A stretch of DNA of 64,000 nucleotides from Caecibacteroides pullorum (GTDB lineage: Bacteria > Bacteroidota > Bacteroidia > Bacteroidales > Bacteroidaceae): positions 1-64,000 of the forward strand of contig NZ_JAAZTS010000014.1 in the NCBI RefSeq assembly GCF_019239235.1, read 5' to 3'. Below the pieces are notes generated by a model. The model saw nothing but the letters and a program-made list of their open reading frames with translations. It was not told the DNA's origin and ran no database searches. A program made the position numbers and the translations under genes. Positions 26,748-36,732 of the stretch are shown one piece after another (within the stretch, counting starts at the first letter, position 1; the number at the start of each line of letters is the position of its first letter).

Positions 26748-26967
26748 CGTTTTACCTGTCTTTATTTGTTGTTTCTTTATTGGAAGTATATGTCTTAGTG
26801 TGGAGTAGTATGTTGTATAGGCAAAGTTAAAAAGGAATGTTGAAAAGGACGATGATATGACCAATAAATTTGTTGTGTTATGAAAGAAACTTTTATATCT
26901 TCTTTTTTTAGGAAATACCACCATCCTTTTCTATCTTTATGCCCTCAAATCTTGAAGAATAGACTTT

Positions 26968-28122
26968 ATGGAAAAAACGGTTTCGAAGCAGAAGTCCGGA
27001 CACATCGTGTGGCTGGACATTGTCCGTTTGGCAGCTATGTTTATGGTGGTGTGCTGTCATTGTACGGATCCTTTTAATTTTTATCCGGGTACATCGCCCG
27101 AAATCGGTGAGATCAAGTTCTGGGGAGCAGCCTACGGAGCTTTATTGCGTCCTTGTGTTCCGCTATTTGTTATGATTACAGGAGCCTTGTTATTGCCGGT
27201 TCGTGAGAGTAGCAGGTTTTTTTACAAGAAACGTATCACACGTGTATTCTTTCCTTTCCTTATTTGGTCGGTACTTTATAACCTGTTTCCATGGGTAACA
27301 GGATTGTTGGGGGTAGAGCCGCGGGTTATTCTCGATTTCTTTCCCTATTCAGGTGAAGACGTGATGCGTCAGTCGCTGGAGGTAAGCTTGGGCTATATTG
27401 CCGGTATACCGTTTAATTTCTCTATTTTAGCTGTGCATATGTGGTATATCTATCTGTTGATAGGACTTTATCTCTATTTACCAGTCTTTTCAGCATGGGT
27501 AGCTCAGGCTTCGGATCGAGCCAAGCTGTGGTTCCTGGCTTTGTGGGGAGTGACCTTGTTGCTTCCTTATTATAATGAGTTTGTGTCCGAATACTTGTGG
27601 GGATCTTGTTCGTGGAACTCGTTCGGTATGCTTTACTATTTTGCAGGATTTAATGGTTATCTGCTATTAGGTCATGTCTTGCGTCAGCGGGAGTGGAGTA
27701 GACGGATGCTGTTACTGGTAGGTGTGCCGATGTTTATCGTTGGGTATGCAGTGACTTATTTGGGTTTTCGTCATATGACAGCTCTGCCAGATTGTACAGA
27801 CGAAATGTTGGAACTGTTCTTCACTTATTGTTCACTGAATGTAGTCTTGATGACCGTTCCCGTATTCATGTGCTGTAAGAAGATAGAGGTACACTCAGAA
27901 CGGCTTCGTCGGATGCTGGCCAACTTGACACTTTGTGGTTTTGGAGTTTACATGATCCACTATTTCTTTACAGGGCCTTCTGTCGTATTGATGCGTATGT
28001 TGGATGTACCTATCTGCATTCAAATACCTTGCGCTTCGGTTGTGGCATTTGGAGTGTCGTGGTTGTTGGTAGCATTAGCCTATCGGGTGTTCGGCCGAAA
28101 GACGCGTTGGGTATTGGGTTAG
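26968..28122 (+). CDS. Membrane acyltransferase, acyltransferase-3 family
   Basis: 384 residues with about ten hydrophobic segments and the family's N-terminal signature WLDIVRLAAMFMVVCCHC, including the conserved His after the first helix. Members transfer O-acetyl or other acyl groups onto cell-surface or exported sugars (for example O-antigen, peptidoglycan or capsule). No glycan biosynthesis genes are nearby, so the acceptor is unknown. The last four bases overlap the stop of the convergent pectate lyase gene. Confidence 0.85.
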   Translation: MEKTVSKQKSGHIVWLDIVRLAAMFMVVCCHCTDPFNFYPGTSPEIGEIKFWGAAYGALLRPCVPLFVMITGALLLPVRESSRFFYKKRITRVFFPFLIWSVLYNLFPWVTGLLGVEPRVILDFFPYSGEDVMRQSLEVSLGYIAGIPFNFSILAVHMWYIYLLIGLYLYLPVFSAWVAQASDRAKLWFLALWGVTLLLPYYNEFVSEYLWGSCSWNSFGMLYYFAGFNGYLLLGHVLRQREWSRRMLLLVGVPMFIVGYAVTYLGFRHMTALPDCTDEMLELFFTYCSLNVVLMTVPVFMCCKKIEVHSERLRRMLANLTLCGFGVYMIHYFFTGPSVVLMRMLDVPICIQIPCASVVAFGVSWLLVALAYRVFGRKTRWVLG

Positions 28123-29228
28123 TTTTTCAACTTTTTCTTCCACTGCTCGTATTTCTTGAATACTTTCAGACCGCCATTGTTATACCAGCTGTACCCGTTG
28201 CGCCGTTCATGACCAATTTCTGACAGGTCATAGCGCTTGATACCATCGCGGTCGCAGAAGAAGGGGCGGTTGTCTTCGAGTGTGTAGAAGCGGGCCCATA
28301 GCGGGTCACACGCTTCGCCTTCTTGACAGGGTATCATGCGATAGTCTTTCTGGCCTTCGTCATTGGTGAAATATTCACGCTTCAGGCCGTTGATTTGTAC
28401 TTGTTTGAACCAGTTGACAGCTCCTTCTATGCTGGCGATAATCTCGGGCGAAGGGTGAGGAAGATTCATCAAGAAAAGCACGATGTTGTCCGACTCAGCT
28501 CCGCTGAGTGAGGGCAGTTCGTAGGCGCGGGCCTTGGCAGGGGCTAAAGTGTGCTCGTCGTGTTGGGCACACCACACAGTTAGTTTCCCGTTCTGTTTTA
28601 CTTGCGTATGGAGGATACACTCTATACCTTTGTCTACTGCGGCCTGTGCCTGTTTGCGGATATCTTCGGGCAAATATGTGTAGGGTGCCTTGTCGTTGGC
28701 TATGTCCTGTAGTAATTCCATGACATTGATCATGGCATCGTCGTTGTAGGTGATGTGGGTGTAGTAGCCTGTAGGACGTGGATAAAATTGGGGCCATCCA
28801 CCGTTATCGTATTGTGCTTCGAATAGGTATCGGATACCTTTAATGGCGGCTTTCTTGTACTTCTCGATGCCTGTGGCGTTATAGAGGCGAGACAAATAGG
28901 TAATTTCAGTTGTAGTAGCTGTATTGTCAATCGTGCTTTGATTGACATCGTCTTTTTCAGACAGTACTTCTTCCCGCTCTTTTTCATCCAGTTCGGCAGG
29001 TATGTAAATATTCTTCGGCCATCCTCCTGTTGTCTGTTGGTAGAGTAGGACATTGTCACCGATACGAATGGCTTCTTTAGTTTTAAAAAAGTCATCGTTC
29101 AGTTTTGGAGCCATTTTTACCCAACTCTTATAGGGTTGTTTACTTTTATACGTTACTTCTGACTTTTGTGCATGTGTCAGGGTAGAACTAAGTAATGCAG
29201 CGATGCAGGCCAAGACAATTTTTCTCAT
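28119..29228 (-). CDS. pelA: Pectate lyase, PL10-like
   Basis: 369 residues with a cleavable signal (MRKIVLACIAALLSSTLTHA). The (alpha/alpha)-toroid type pectate lyase features of PelA/PL10 are visible: QQTTGGWPKNIY, NTATTTEITYLSRLY, QYDNGGWPQFYP, THITYNDDAMINVM, and a late RRNGYSWYNNGG. Cleaves polygalacturonate by beta-elimination, needing calcium; acts in the periplasm or on the cell surface. No SusC/SusD or other pectin genes adjoin it, so it may be a stand-alone relic of a utilisation locus. Convergent and 4-base overlapping with the acyltransferase gene. Confidence 0.85.
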   Translation of the reverse strand: MRKIVLACIAALLSSTLTHAQKSEVTYKSKQPYKSWVKMAPKLNDDFFKTKEAIRIGDNVLLYQQTTGGWPKNIYIPAELDEKEREEVLSEKDDVNQSTIDNTATTTEITYLSRLYNATGIEKYKKAAIKGIRYLFEAQYDNGGWPQFYPRPTGYYTHITYNDDAMINVMELLQDIANDKAPYTYLPEDIRKQAQAAVDKGIECILHTQVKQNGKLTVWCAQHDEHTLAPAKARAYELPSLSGAESDNIVLFLMNLPHPSPEIIASIEGAVNWFKQVQINGLKREYFTNDEGQKDYRMIPCQEGEACDPLWARFYTLEDNRPFFCDRDGIKRYDLSEIGHERRNGYSWYNNGGLKVFKKYEQWKKKLKN

Positions 29229-29307
29229 GATAGAATTCCTGTTTTCGTTTCTGTTTGATTGTCACAAAAGTAGCGTAATATTTGGATTCGGATGGCGAAA
29301 AACTGTT

Positions 29308-30633
29308 TTATTCCAGGTACTTTGTCACTTTTCCACTGATTTGTAGGAGCGATATTTCGCAAAGTTTAGTGTTATATTCAGCTGTCAGGATGCGTTCCTC
29401 TGCGTCAAGGAGGCTCTTTTGTGCTTCGCGCATTTCGATACCCGAAAGGTTGCCCAACATGTAACGTTCCATGGCGATGTCGTGGTTGTCCTTGGCGGCG
29501 ATGAGGTTCTGCCGTTCCAGGTTCAGCATCTCCAGGTTGTTGCGGTAGGCTTGCCACAAGTTACTCAGGTCGGCCCGCAGTGCCAGTTCCAGCTCGTCGC
29601 GTTGCAGGCGTGCGTTCTTCACGGCGATGCTGGCATTGCGCCGCTCGCGCTTGCGGTTGCCGTCGAAGAGGTTGAACCCTACGGTGATGCCTCCGTTGAA
29701 TCCGAAGTTGTTGCGGCGGCTGTAGCTGTTGATGTCATACTTGTTGAACGTATAGCCGTATCCGGCGTTCAGGCGCACGTAGGGATAGTTGCGTGAATTC
29801 ACTTTCTTGTAGTCCATCTGTGCCAGCTGGGTGTTCTGGTCGGCCTTCAGCAGGGAGGAGTTCACGCTCAGGGTGGCTTTCCACAGCTCTTCGAAGTCGA
29901 GCGACTGGTTCACGTCGATGATGCTGTCAGGCGTCTGGATGAGCTGGTCCACGTCTTCGTTGCCCATCAGCTCGTTCAGGTTGATGCGCGAGGTGTGCAG
30001 CAGCTCCTGCTGCTTCATGTACTGGGCGCTGTCGGCGTTGAAGTCCACCTTGGCCTGCTGGTAGTCAAGGCGCGAGAAGTCTCCCACATGGTAGCGTGCC
30101 TCCACGATACGCAGTCGCTCCTTGGAGAGCTGTACGGCATAGAGCAGGTTCTTCATGCGGATTTTCTGCTGGATGAAGTTGTAGTATTCGGCGGCCAGCG
30201 AGGCGATGAAGTCTTCCAGTGCGATGCGTGTATTGGTCTCTCCCTGTTCGCGGAGCAGCTTCAGCTGCTGGTAGGTGGTAGAGATGTTGAAGCCGTCGAA
30301 GATGGTCCAGTTTAGGTCGATGCCGGCATCGACGGTCTGGTCGAACACGTTATGCTGCTTCTCCGTAACGCCTGTGCTCCGCACGGTGCTGTTGGTGTTG
30401 TCTAACGTGGCCCGGTAGCCGCCTGTCAAGTCGATAGTGGGCAGGGCGCCTGCGTTGGCCAGGGTGGCATTGTTTTTACTGATCTGCTCCTCGTTGTGCG
30501 TGATGCGCAGGGAGTAGTTGTTGAGCAGCCCCTGTTCGAGGCACGACTTCAGGGTATAGGTGGCCGCTTGTTGTGCCTGCAAGGAACAAAGGGTACAGAA
30601 TGCGGCTATCATAGACAAGGCGATTCGTTTCAT
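29308..30633 (-). CDS. TolC-family outer-membrane efflux channel (first RND system)
   Basis: 441 residues; signal peptide MKRIALSMIAAFCTLCS ending LQAQ. Two OEP-type repeats with long alpha-helical stretches (LYAVQLSKERLRIVEARYHV; ALRADLSNLWQAYRNNLEML). Forms the outer-membrane tunnel of the tripartite pump encoded with it. Start ATG overlaps the RND pump stop by four bases, so translational coupling is likely. Order on the minus strand is adaptor, pump, channel. Confidence 0.92.
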   Translation of the reverse strand: MKRIALSMIAAFCTLCSLQAQQAATYTLKSCLEQGLLNNYSLRITHNEEQISKNNATLANAGALPTIDLTGGYRATLDNTNSTVRSTGVTEKQHNVFDQTVDAGIDLNWTIFDGFNISTTYQQLKLLREQGETNTRIALEDFIASLAAEYYNFIQQKIRMKNLLYAVQLSKERLRIVEARYHVGDFSRLDYQQAKVDFNADSAQYMKQQELLHTSRINLNELMGNEDVDQLIQTPDSIIDVNQSLDFEELWKATLSVNSSLLKADQNTQLAQMDYKKVNSRNYPYVRLNAGYGYTFNKYDINSYSRRNNFGFNGGITVGFNLFDGNRKRERRNASIAVKNARLQRDELELALRADLSNLWQAYRNNLEMLNLERQNLIAAKDNHDIAMERYMLGNLSGIEMREAQKSLLDAEERILTAEYNTKLCEISLLQISGKVTKYLE

Positions 30634-33600
30634 ATCTTTCTTACTTTACTTCGGTTGGTTGACACATAGCTGTAGATGGCGGGCACGATGTACATGGTGA
30701 GCAGTGTGGATACCAGCATGCCGCCTACCACAGCCGTACCCATGGCGATGCGCTGGTTGGCACCTTCGCCCGTGGCGAAAGCCAGCGGGATGAGGCCGAT
30801 AACGGTCGAGGCGCTGGTCATCAGGATGGGGCGCAGACGCTGGAGGGCGGCGTCCTTGATGGCCTGCAACTTGTCTTCGCCCGCTTCCTGCTTCTGGTTG
30901 GCAAACTCCACAATGAGGATACCGTTCTTGGCTACCAGACCGATGAGCATAATAATGCCGATCTGGCTGAAGATGTTCATCGTGATGTCACCGAAATACA
31001 TGAATATCAGGGCTCCGGCAATGGCCAGCGGCACGGTGAGCATGATGATGAGCGGGTCCTTGAAGCTCTCGAACTGGGCGGCCAGAATCAGATAGATGAG
31101 GAAGATGGCCAGGATGAAGGCAAACATCAGGCTGGATGCACTCTCACTATAGTCCTTCGAGTCGCCTGCCAGAGCCGTACGGAAGGTTTCGTCCAGCACT
31201 TCGTCGGCTATCTTGTCCATTTCTTCCAGTCCCTGTCCGATGGTCTTGCCCTCGGCCAGACCTGCCGAAACGGTGGCCGATACGAAACGGTTGTAGCGGT
31301 ACAGCTTCGGAGGAGCCGTGCCGTAGACCAGTTCCACGAGGTTGTCGAGCTGGATCATGTCGCCTGCATCGTTACGGATGTACAGACCGACGAGGTAGGC
31401 CGGCTTGTTGCGTTGCTGGCGGTTGATTTCTCCCAATATCTCGTATTGCTTGCCGTTCATGTAGAAGTAGCCCATACGCTGGCCGCTCAAGCCGTATTGC
31501 AGGGTCTGGGCGATGTTCTTGGTGCTGACGCCCATGGCGCCGGCCTTGTCGCGGTTGATGCTGATGCGGGCTTCAGGCTTGCTGAACTTCAGGTCGACGT
31601 CGGCCATCTGGAAAACATCGTTTTCGTAGACGCGTTCCATAAATTTCGGCAGCACTTCCTGCAGCTTTTCAAGGTTGGTGGCCTGCAATACATATTGCAC
31701 GGGCATGCTGGCACGGCGTCCGCCGAACGAGGACTGCTGGCGCAGGAAGGCGCGGGCTTCTGTTTCAGACTTCAGGGCGCGGGTCAGTTTGGCGGCCACA
31801 TCCATCTGGCTGTAGTCGCGTTCGCGGATATCTTTCAGCGTGATTTGCACGTTACCGCTTCCGCTCGATACACGTGCCGTGACGGCTTCGGCATCGGGGA
31901 TGATGGAGTCGACCACGTCGTTGATGCGTTCGGTATAGTCGCGGATGTATTCGTAGCTCACACCTTCGGCACCGATGGTGCTGATGGTGATCTGCGAGCG
32001 GTCTTCCAGTGGAGCCATCTCGGCGGGTATGCTGTTCCACAGAACGAAGATGATGCAGAACGTAATCAAGGTGAACACCAGGGCTATCCACCGCTTGTGT
32101 AGGAAAGCGGCTAGTGAACGGCTGTACAGGCGGTTCATCCCCTCGAAGAAGGGTTCCGTCTTGCGATAGAACCAGTTCTTCTGTTCCTGTCGTTTCAGCA
32201 GCTTGGTGGCCAGCATCGGCGTGAAGGTAAGGGCTGCAAATGAGGATATGATGATGGAGCCCGAGATGACGAAGCTGAACTCGCGGAAGAGTCGGCCTGT
32301 GGTACCTTCCATGAAGACGATGGGGAAGAACACGGCTACCAGCGTGATGGTGGTGGAGATGACGGCAAAGAAGATTTCCTTAGCTCCCTCGATGCCTGCT
32401 TCCTTGGGCGGCATGCCTTTTTCGATGCGGACGTAGATGTTCTCGGTCATCACGATGGCGTCGTCCACCACCAGACCTACGGAGAGAACGACGGCCAGCA
32501 TCGTCAGTACGTTGATGGAGAAACCTGCCACGTACATCACGAAGAAGGCACCGATGAGCGACACGGGAATTACGATACAGGGTACCAATGTGACGCGCCA
32601 GTCGCGCAAGAAGAGGAAGATAATGATGATAACCAGCACGAAGGCTTCATACACGGTGCTTTCCACTTCGCTGATGGAGGCGCGGATGAACTTTGTGTTG
32701 TCGAATCCGTAGCTGTAGGTTACGTCTTCGGGCAGGTCTTTCTTCATGCGTTCCATGCGTTCGTACACGGCGTCGGCAATCTGGATGTGGTTGGCACCCG
32801 GCTGGGGAACGACGACTACACCTACCATCGGCACGCCGTTCATCTTCATGTAGCTCTTGATGTCGGCGGCTCCCAGTTCGGCACGGCCGATATCGCTGAA
32901 GCGGATGATGCGGTTGGCATCTTCCTTGATGATGAGGTTGTTGAACTCTTCGGGTGTATGCATCAGACCTAGGGTGCGGATGGTAAGCTCGGTCATATTC
33001 CCTTCGATACTGCCCGACGGGAGCTCGATGTTTTCCTGATCGATGGCATTCTTTACGTCGACTGGGGTGATGCCGTAGCCCGACATCTTGGTGGGGTCGA
33101 GCCAAAGACGCATGGAGTACTTCTTTTCACCCCAGATGCTCACGCTACTTACGTCGGAGATAGTCTGAAGCTGTTCCTTTACGGTGAGGTCAGCTATCTC
33201 GCTCAGCTCCAGCAGCGAGCGCTTGTTGCTCTGCAGGGCTACCATCAGGATAGGCACGGCGTCGGCATCGGCTTTCGATACGGTAGGCGGGTCGCAGTCG
33301 CGGGGCAGGTAACGCTGGGCACGCGATACCTTGTCGCGCACGTCGTTGGCGGCTGTTTCCAGGTCGACAGACAGCTCGAATTCGACAGTAATTCGGCTTT
33401 GCCCCTGCTGGCTGACACTGGTCAGTGAGCGGATACCGGGGATGCCGTTGATGTTCTGTTCCAGCGGTTCGGTTATCTGGTTTTCGATAACGTCGGCGTT
33501 GGCACCCGTGTACGAACAGGACACGGAGATAATGGGGTTGTCCACCGACGGATATTCGCGCACGCCAAGGTAGGTATAGCCAATGAGTCCAAAGAGTAGG

Positions 33601-33662
33601 ATGATGATGGTCAATACCGTTGACAATACGGGGCGGCGTATGCTTAGTTCGGATATATTCAT
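30630..33662 (-). CDS. RND-family inner-membrane efflux pump, HAE1 type
   Basis: 1010 residues, the usual RND length. N-terminal MNISELSIRRPVLSTVLTII leads into the first helix. Two large periplasmic loops and twelve membrane helices are recognisable. The TM4 proton-relay pair Asp-Asp is visible in VGLVVDDAIVMTENIYVR, and the late GLVAKNGILIVEFANQ and QRLRPILMTSA are typical of AcrB/MexB-like HAE1 exporters. Proton-driven export of drugs, bile acids or other amphiphiles; substrate unknown. 131 bases separate it from the upstream adaptor gene; that gap has short GAATTAC/AAATTAC repeats. Confidence 0.94.
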   Translation of the reverse strand: MNISELSIRRPVLSTVLTIIILLFGLIGYTYLGVREYPSVDNPIISVSCSYTGANADVIENQITEPLEQNINGIPGIRSLTSVSQQGQSRITVEFELSVDLETAANDVRDKVSRAQRYLPRDCDPPTVSKADADAVPILMVALQSNKRSLLELSEIADLTVKEQLQTISDVSSVSIWGEKKYSMRLWLDPTKMSGYGITPVDVKNAIDQENIELPSGSIEGNMTELTIRTLGLMHTPEEFNNLIIKEDANRIIRFSDIGRAELGAADIKSYMKMNGVPMVGVVVVPQPGANHIQIADAVYERMERMKKDLPEDVTYSYGFDNTKFIRASISEVESTVYEAFVLVIIIIFLFLRDWRVTLVPCIVIPVSLIGAFFVMYVAGFSINVLTMLAVVLSVGLVVDDAIVMTENIYVRIEKGMPPKEAGIEGAKEIFFAVISTTITLVAVFFPIVFMEGTTGRLFREFSFVISGSIIISSFAALTFTPMLATKLLKRQEQKNWFYRKTEPFFEGMNRLYSRSLAAFLHKRWIALVFTLITFCIIFVLWNSIPAEMAPLEDRSQITISTIGAEGVSYEYIRDYTERINDVVDSIIPDAEAVTARVSSGSGNVQITLKDIRERDYSQMDVAAKLTRALKSETEARAFLRQQSSFGGRRASMPVQYVLQATNLEKLQEVLPKFMERVYENDVFQMADVDLKFSKPEARISINRDKAGAMGVSTKNIAQTLQYGLSGQRMGYFYMNGKQYEILGEINRQQRNKPAYLVGLYIRNDAGDMIQLDNLVELVYGTAPPKLYRYNRFVSATVSAGLAEGKTIGQGLEEMDKIADEVLDETFRTALAGDSKDYSESASSLMFAFILAIFLIYLILAAQFESFKDPLIIMLTVPLAIAGALIFMYFGDITMNIFSQIGIIMLIGLVAKNGILIVEFANQKQEAGEDKLQAIKDAALQRLRPILMTSASTVIGLIPLAFATGEGANQRIAMGTAVVGGMLVSTLLTMYIVPAIYSYVSTNRSKVRKI

Positions 33663-33794
33663 TTAAATGAAGAATTAGATATTAGGAATTACAAATTACG
33701 AATTACAAATGAACTCAAGCGAGGGGAAGAGAGGACGGTTGATTTATAAAATCTACACGTAAAGACTCTTCACCCTTTGTTTCTCATTTTTAAT

Positions 33795-34874
33795 TTATTC
33801 GATATGATCGATGGTAACGTCCATTCCTGTGCGGAGTTGTTGAGTACCTGATATGATAACCGTGTCTCCAGTAGCCAAACCTTTGACTACCTGTACTTGT
33901 GCATCGGTGCGGATACCAGTGATTATCTCTGTTGGTTCAGCCTTTCCCGAGCGATAGACAAATACTTTGTCTTTACCCATTTCGGGTACAATGGCTTGAG
34001 AAGGAATGGCCAATGCATCCTTGTATTCCTGCTTCTTCAACGTGATGGAGGCGTAACGGCCTGGCATGATGCCGCTGGGGTTGGGATAGAGGGCACGTAC
34101 GGTCAGTGTGTGTGTGTTGATATCAAGACTCGACTCTCGAGCATAGACTTGTGCGTGGTAGGTGTCCAGCGAGCCTTCCAGCGTGAAGCTCAGGTTGGTG
34201 CCCACCTTGATATCGCGGGCATAGCGCTCGGACACGGCAAACTCCAGCTTCAAGGGAGAAATCTTGGTGAGCTTGGCTACGATGGTAGTAGGCGAAGCGT
34301 AGGTACCCACACTCACCTGGCGCAAACCGATGATGCCGTCGAAGGGGGCGCGCAGCTCGGTTTGTGCTATCTGCGCCTCGACGCTTTCGATGTCGGCATT
34401 CAGCGTGGCGAGTTCGGTCTTGACCTGCTCGTAGGCTTCCTGGCTGACAGCATCACGTTTCAGCAGGGCGTCCTGACGGAATACGCGGTCTTCGGCCAGT
34501 TTCAGTTGCGAAACCAGTCGTTGCAGCTGTGCCTGCAGCGGGCGGTCGTTTACTTTGGCTAGCAGCTGGCCTTTTTTTACAGTAGTTCCTTCTTCGAAAT
34601 TGATTTCAACGATTTTGCCTGATGTCTCGAACGAAAGGTTCACTTCTTCGTCGGGTATCAGGCTGCCGATGATCGGAATTTCGTCGGTCAACACTTGTGG
34701 CTTTACAATGATAGCATTGATATTTAGCGCTTTTTTCCCTTGTTTTTGATTGGCCATTACTTTGTCGGCTTCGGCCAATTCTTCATTTGGTTTGGGCATT
34801 TGTGAATAGACACCCCAACCTATAAGCCCAGCACCAACGATGGCGACGAGCCCCCATTTTACTCTCTTCTTCAT
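33795..34874 (-). CDS. RND periplasmic adaptor (membrane fusion protein, first system)
   Basis: 359 residues with an N-terminal membrane anchor (KWGLVAIVGAGLIGWGVYS). Lipoyl/barrel-sandwich halves flank a helical hairpin (VKKGQLLAKVND; LAEDRVFRQDALLKRDAVSQ; TELRAPFDGIIGLRQVSVG), then the beta-barrel and membrane-proximal domains. Links the pump at 30630-33662 with the TolC-like channel. First gene of its operon. No regulator gene adjoins; the upstream neighbour is rsgA reading in the same direction, 141 bases away, and the gap holds nothing clear. Confidence 0.92.
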   Translation of the reverse strand: MKKRVKWGLVAIVGAGLIGWGVYSQMPKPNEELAEADKVMANQKQGKKALNINAIIVKPQVLTDEIPIIGSLIPDEEVNLSFETSGKIVEINFEEGTTVKKGQLLAKVNDRPLQAQLQRLVSQLKLAEDRVFRQDALLKRDAVSQEAYEQVKTELATLNADIESVEAQIAQTELRAPFDGIIGLRQVSVGTYASPTTIVAKLTKISPLKLEFAVSERYARDIKVGTNLSFTLEGSLDTYHAQVYARESSLDINTHTLTVRALYPNPSGIMPGRYASITLKKQEYKDALAIPSQAIVPEMGKDKVFVYRSGKAEPTEIITGIRTDAQVQVVKGLATGDTVIISGTQQLRTGMDVTIDHIE

Positions 34875-35015
34875 TCTTTCAGTTGTTCGTGGTATTAGTA
34901 TATAAAATCAACCTTTTGATTTGGAGAGCTAAGATAGGGAATAGTTTAATGTCGAACGGAAAGATTATGCTTTATTAACAGAAGAATCTTAGTTGGAGAT
35001 GCAGGGGATATGGAA

Positions 35016-35948
35016 TCAATATCCTGTCCGATACTTCCCTTCCTCCTTGTCTTCGAGCATGCTGAGATAAGATTGGTAGCGCGATTCGCTAATGTAGTGC
35101 TCTTCGACAGCTTGGCGCACAGCACAGCCAGGTTCGTGGCGATGGGTACAATTGCCATAGCGGCATTCGGCCGAGATCTTGAAAATTTCAGGGAAGTAGT
35201 GGCCGATTTCCTCTTCTTCCATGTCGAAGGTACCGAAACCTTTGATGCCTGGAGTGTCGATGAGGTAGCCGCCTCCTTCGAGAGCGAACATCTCGGAGAA
35301 AGTGGTGGTGTGCATACCTTTGTTGTGGGCAGCAGATATTTCGCCCGTTCGTGCTGAGGCATCAGGTAGGATGGCATTGATCAGAGTGGATTTGCCAACG
35401 CCTGAATGACCTGAAAGCAGGGTGATGCGGTCGCAAAGTTCGGACTTGAGGAGGTCGATGCCTGTGCCCTGTGTGGCCGATACCTTGAAGCAGGGGTAAC
35501 CGATGGTGGTATAAAGGTGGATGAGGCTGTCCAAGTAGTGGAGGTCATCTTCGTCGTAAGCATCTATCTTGTTGAAGATGAGCTTTACAGGAATGCGATA
35601 GGCCTCGGCTGTAGCCAGAAAACGGTCAATGAAGGTAGTCGAGGTTTCTGGGTAGTTGACGGTGACGATGAGCATGCACTGGTCGAGGTTGGAGGCGATG
35701 ATGTGCGATTGCTTTGACAGATTAGAGGCGCGGCGGATGATGTAGTTCCGTCGGTCTTCAATTTCGCTGATGAAGGCAGTGCCTTCTTGGTTGAGGATGA
35801 TCTGTACGTAGTCGCCCACAGCTACAGGGTTAGTGCTGCGGATACCCTTCAGGCGGAAGTTGCCTTTGATCTTGCACTCGATGCAGCGCCCGTCTTCCGT
35901 CTTGACGAGATACCAGCTGCCTGTATTCTTGATGACAAGCCCTTTCAT
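35016..35948 (-). CDS. rsgA: Ribosome small-subunit-dependent GTPase A
   Basis: 310 residues. N-terminal OB fold ([19 protein letters not shown]), then the circularly permuted GTPase order typical of RsgA/YjeQ: G4 NKIDAYD precedes G1 [10 protein letters not shown] and G3 DTPG. C-terminal zinc motif with Cys and His in [18 protein letters not shown]. It assists late maturation of the 30S subunit. Lies last in a pyrH-frr-rsgA series on the minus strand, separated from frr by a 100-base palindromic repeat element. Confidence 0.96.
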   Translation of the reverse strand: MKGLVIKNTGSWYLVKTEDGRCIECKIKGNFRLKGIRSTNPVAVGDYVQIILNQEGTAFISEIEDRRNYIIRRASNLSKQSHIIASNLDQCMLIVTVNYPETSTTFIDRFLATAEAYRIPVKLIFNKIDAYDEDDLHYLDSLIHLYTTIGYPCFKVSATQGTGIDLLKSELCDRITLLSGHSGVGKSTLINAILPDASARTGEISAAHNKGMHTTTFSEMFALEGGGYLIDTPGIKGFGTFDMEEEEIGHYFPEIFKISAECRYGNCTHRHEPGCAVRQAVEEHYISESRYQSYLSMLEDKEEGKYRTGY

Positions 35949-36047
35949 TGAATTGAGAATTGAAAATAGATAATGGAGAATTGATAATTAAGAATAGAAT
36001 GTTGCCAGTGAATCTCTTTATCCATTCTCCATTATCAATTATCAATT
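35949..36047. repeat. Imperfect palindromic GAGAATTGA-type repeat element
   Basis: The left half holds repeats such as GAATTGAGAATTGA and GATAATGGAGAAT; the right half holds ATTCTCCATTATC and further ATCAATTATCAATTG copies in opposite orientation, around a short unrelated centre. The class resembles the element inside the copper ATPase gene at 46743-46837 in architecture. It fills the frr/rsgA gap. Confidence 0.7.
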
Positions 36048-36048
36048 G

Positions 36049-36609
36049 TTATACGGTCATGATTTCCTTATCCTTGGCGGTCAGCATGTCGTCGATCTGC
36101 TTGATGTACTTGTCGTGTACTTTCTGCAGCTTTTCTTCTCCACCTTTCTGGGCATCTTCGGCAAGGCCTTCCTTGACGGCTTTCTTCAGCTGGTCGATAG
36201 CGTCGCGACGGGCGTTGCGCACGCTTACCTTGGCTGTTTCACCTTCGCCCTTGCATTGCTTGGCCAGTTGCTTACGACGCTCTTCTGTCAGAGGCGGAAT
36301 GCCAATACGGATGATTTCGCCGTTGTTTTCGGGCATGATGCCCAGTGAGGAGTCGATGATGGCCTTTTCGATCACGCGGAACATGGATTTGTCCCACGGC
36401 TTGATGGCGATGCTGCGTGCGTCGGGAGTCGTCACGGCGGCTACGTTATTGATGGGCACCATGCTGCCGTAGGAGTCTACGCGGATGCCGTCCAGCAGGC
36501 GTACGTCGGCCTTGCCGGCGCGGATGTGTGCCAATGCTTCGTCCAGATACATGATGGCCATGTCCATTTTCTCCTGCGCTTCGTTCAGGATGTCTTTTAC
36601 GTCTTTCAT
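36049..36609 (-). CDS. frr: Ribosome recycling factor
   Basis: 186 residues, the standard length. Typical sequence: EALAHIRAGKADVRLLDGI, YGSMVPINNVAAVTTPDAR, PPLTEERRKQLAKQCKGEGE, and a helical C-terminus. With EF-G it splits post-termination ribosomes. Its promoter is at 36660-36690 on the minus strand, and pyrH lies upstream in the same direction. Confidence 0.97.
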   Translation of the reverse strand: MKDVKDILNEAQEKMDMAIMYLDEALAHIRAGKADVRLLDGIRVDSYGSMVPINNVAAVTTPDARSIAIKPWDKSMFRVIEKAIIDSSLGIMPENNGEIIRIGIPPLTEERRKQLAKQCKGEGETAKVSVRNARRDAIDQLKKAVKEGLAEDAQKGGEEKLQKVHDKYIKQIDDMLTAKDKEIMTV

Positions 36610-36659
36610 ATCGCTTCGTTCTTTATTATATAGAATGGTTGTTTTTTTATTTAGTAGAG

Positions 36660-36690
36660 CAAATGTAGCGTATTATTTCTTCTTTTGCAA
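36660..36690 (-). promoter_or_regulatory. Promoter of frr
   Basis: On the minus strand: TTG (36690-36688), 20-base spacer, TACATTTG (36667-36660), about 50 bases before the frr ATG. Good match to the Bacteroides -33/-7 pattern. Confidence 0.7.
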
Positions 36691-36732
36691 CATTGCAAGT
36701 TTTTTTTGCTTCGGAAGATATTGGCTCGATTA

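Noticed and set aside
34946-35377. 143-codon minus-strand frame overlapping rsgA
   Set aside because: Same strand but another frame of rsgA; rsgA has clear GTPase and zinc motifs.
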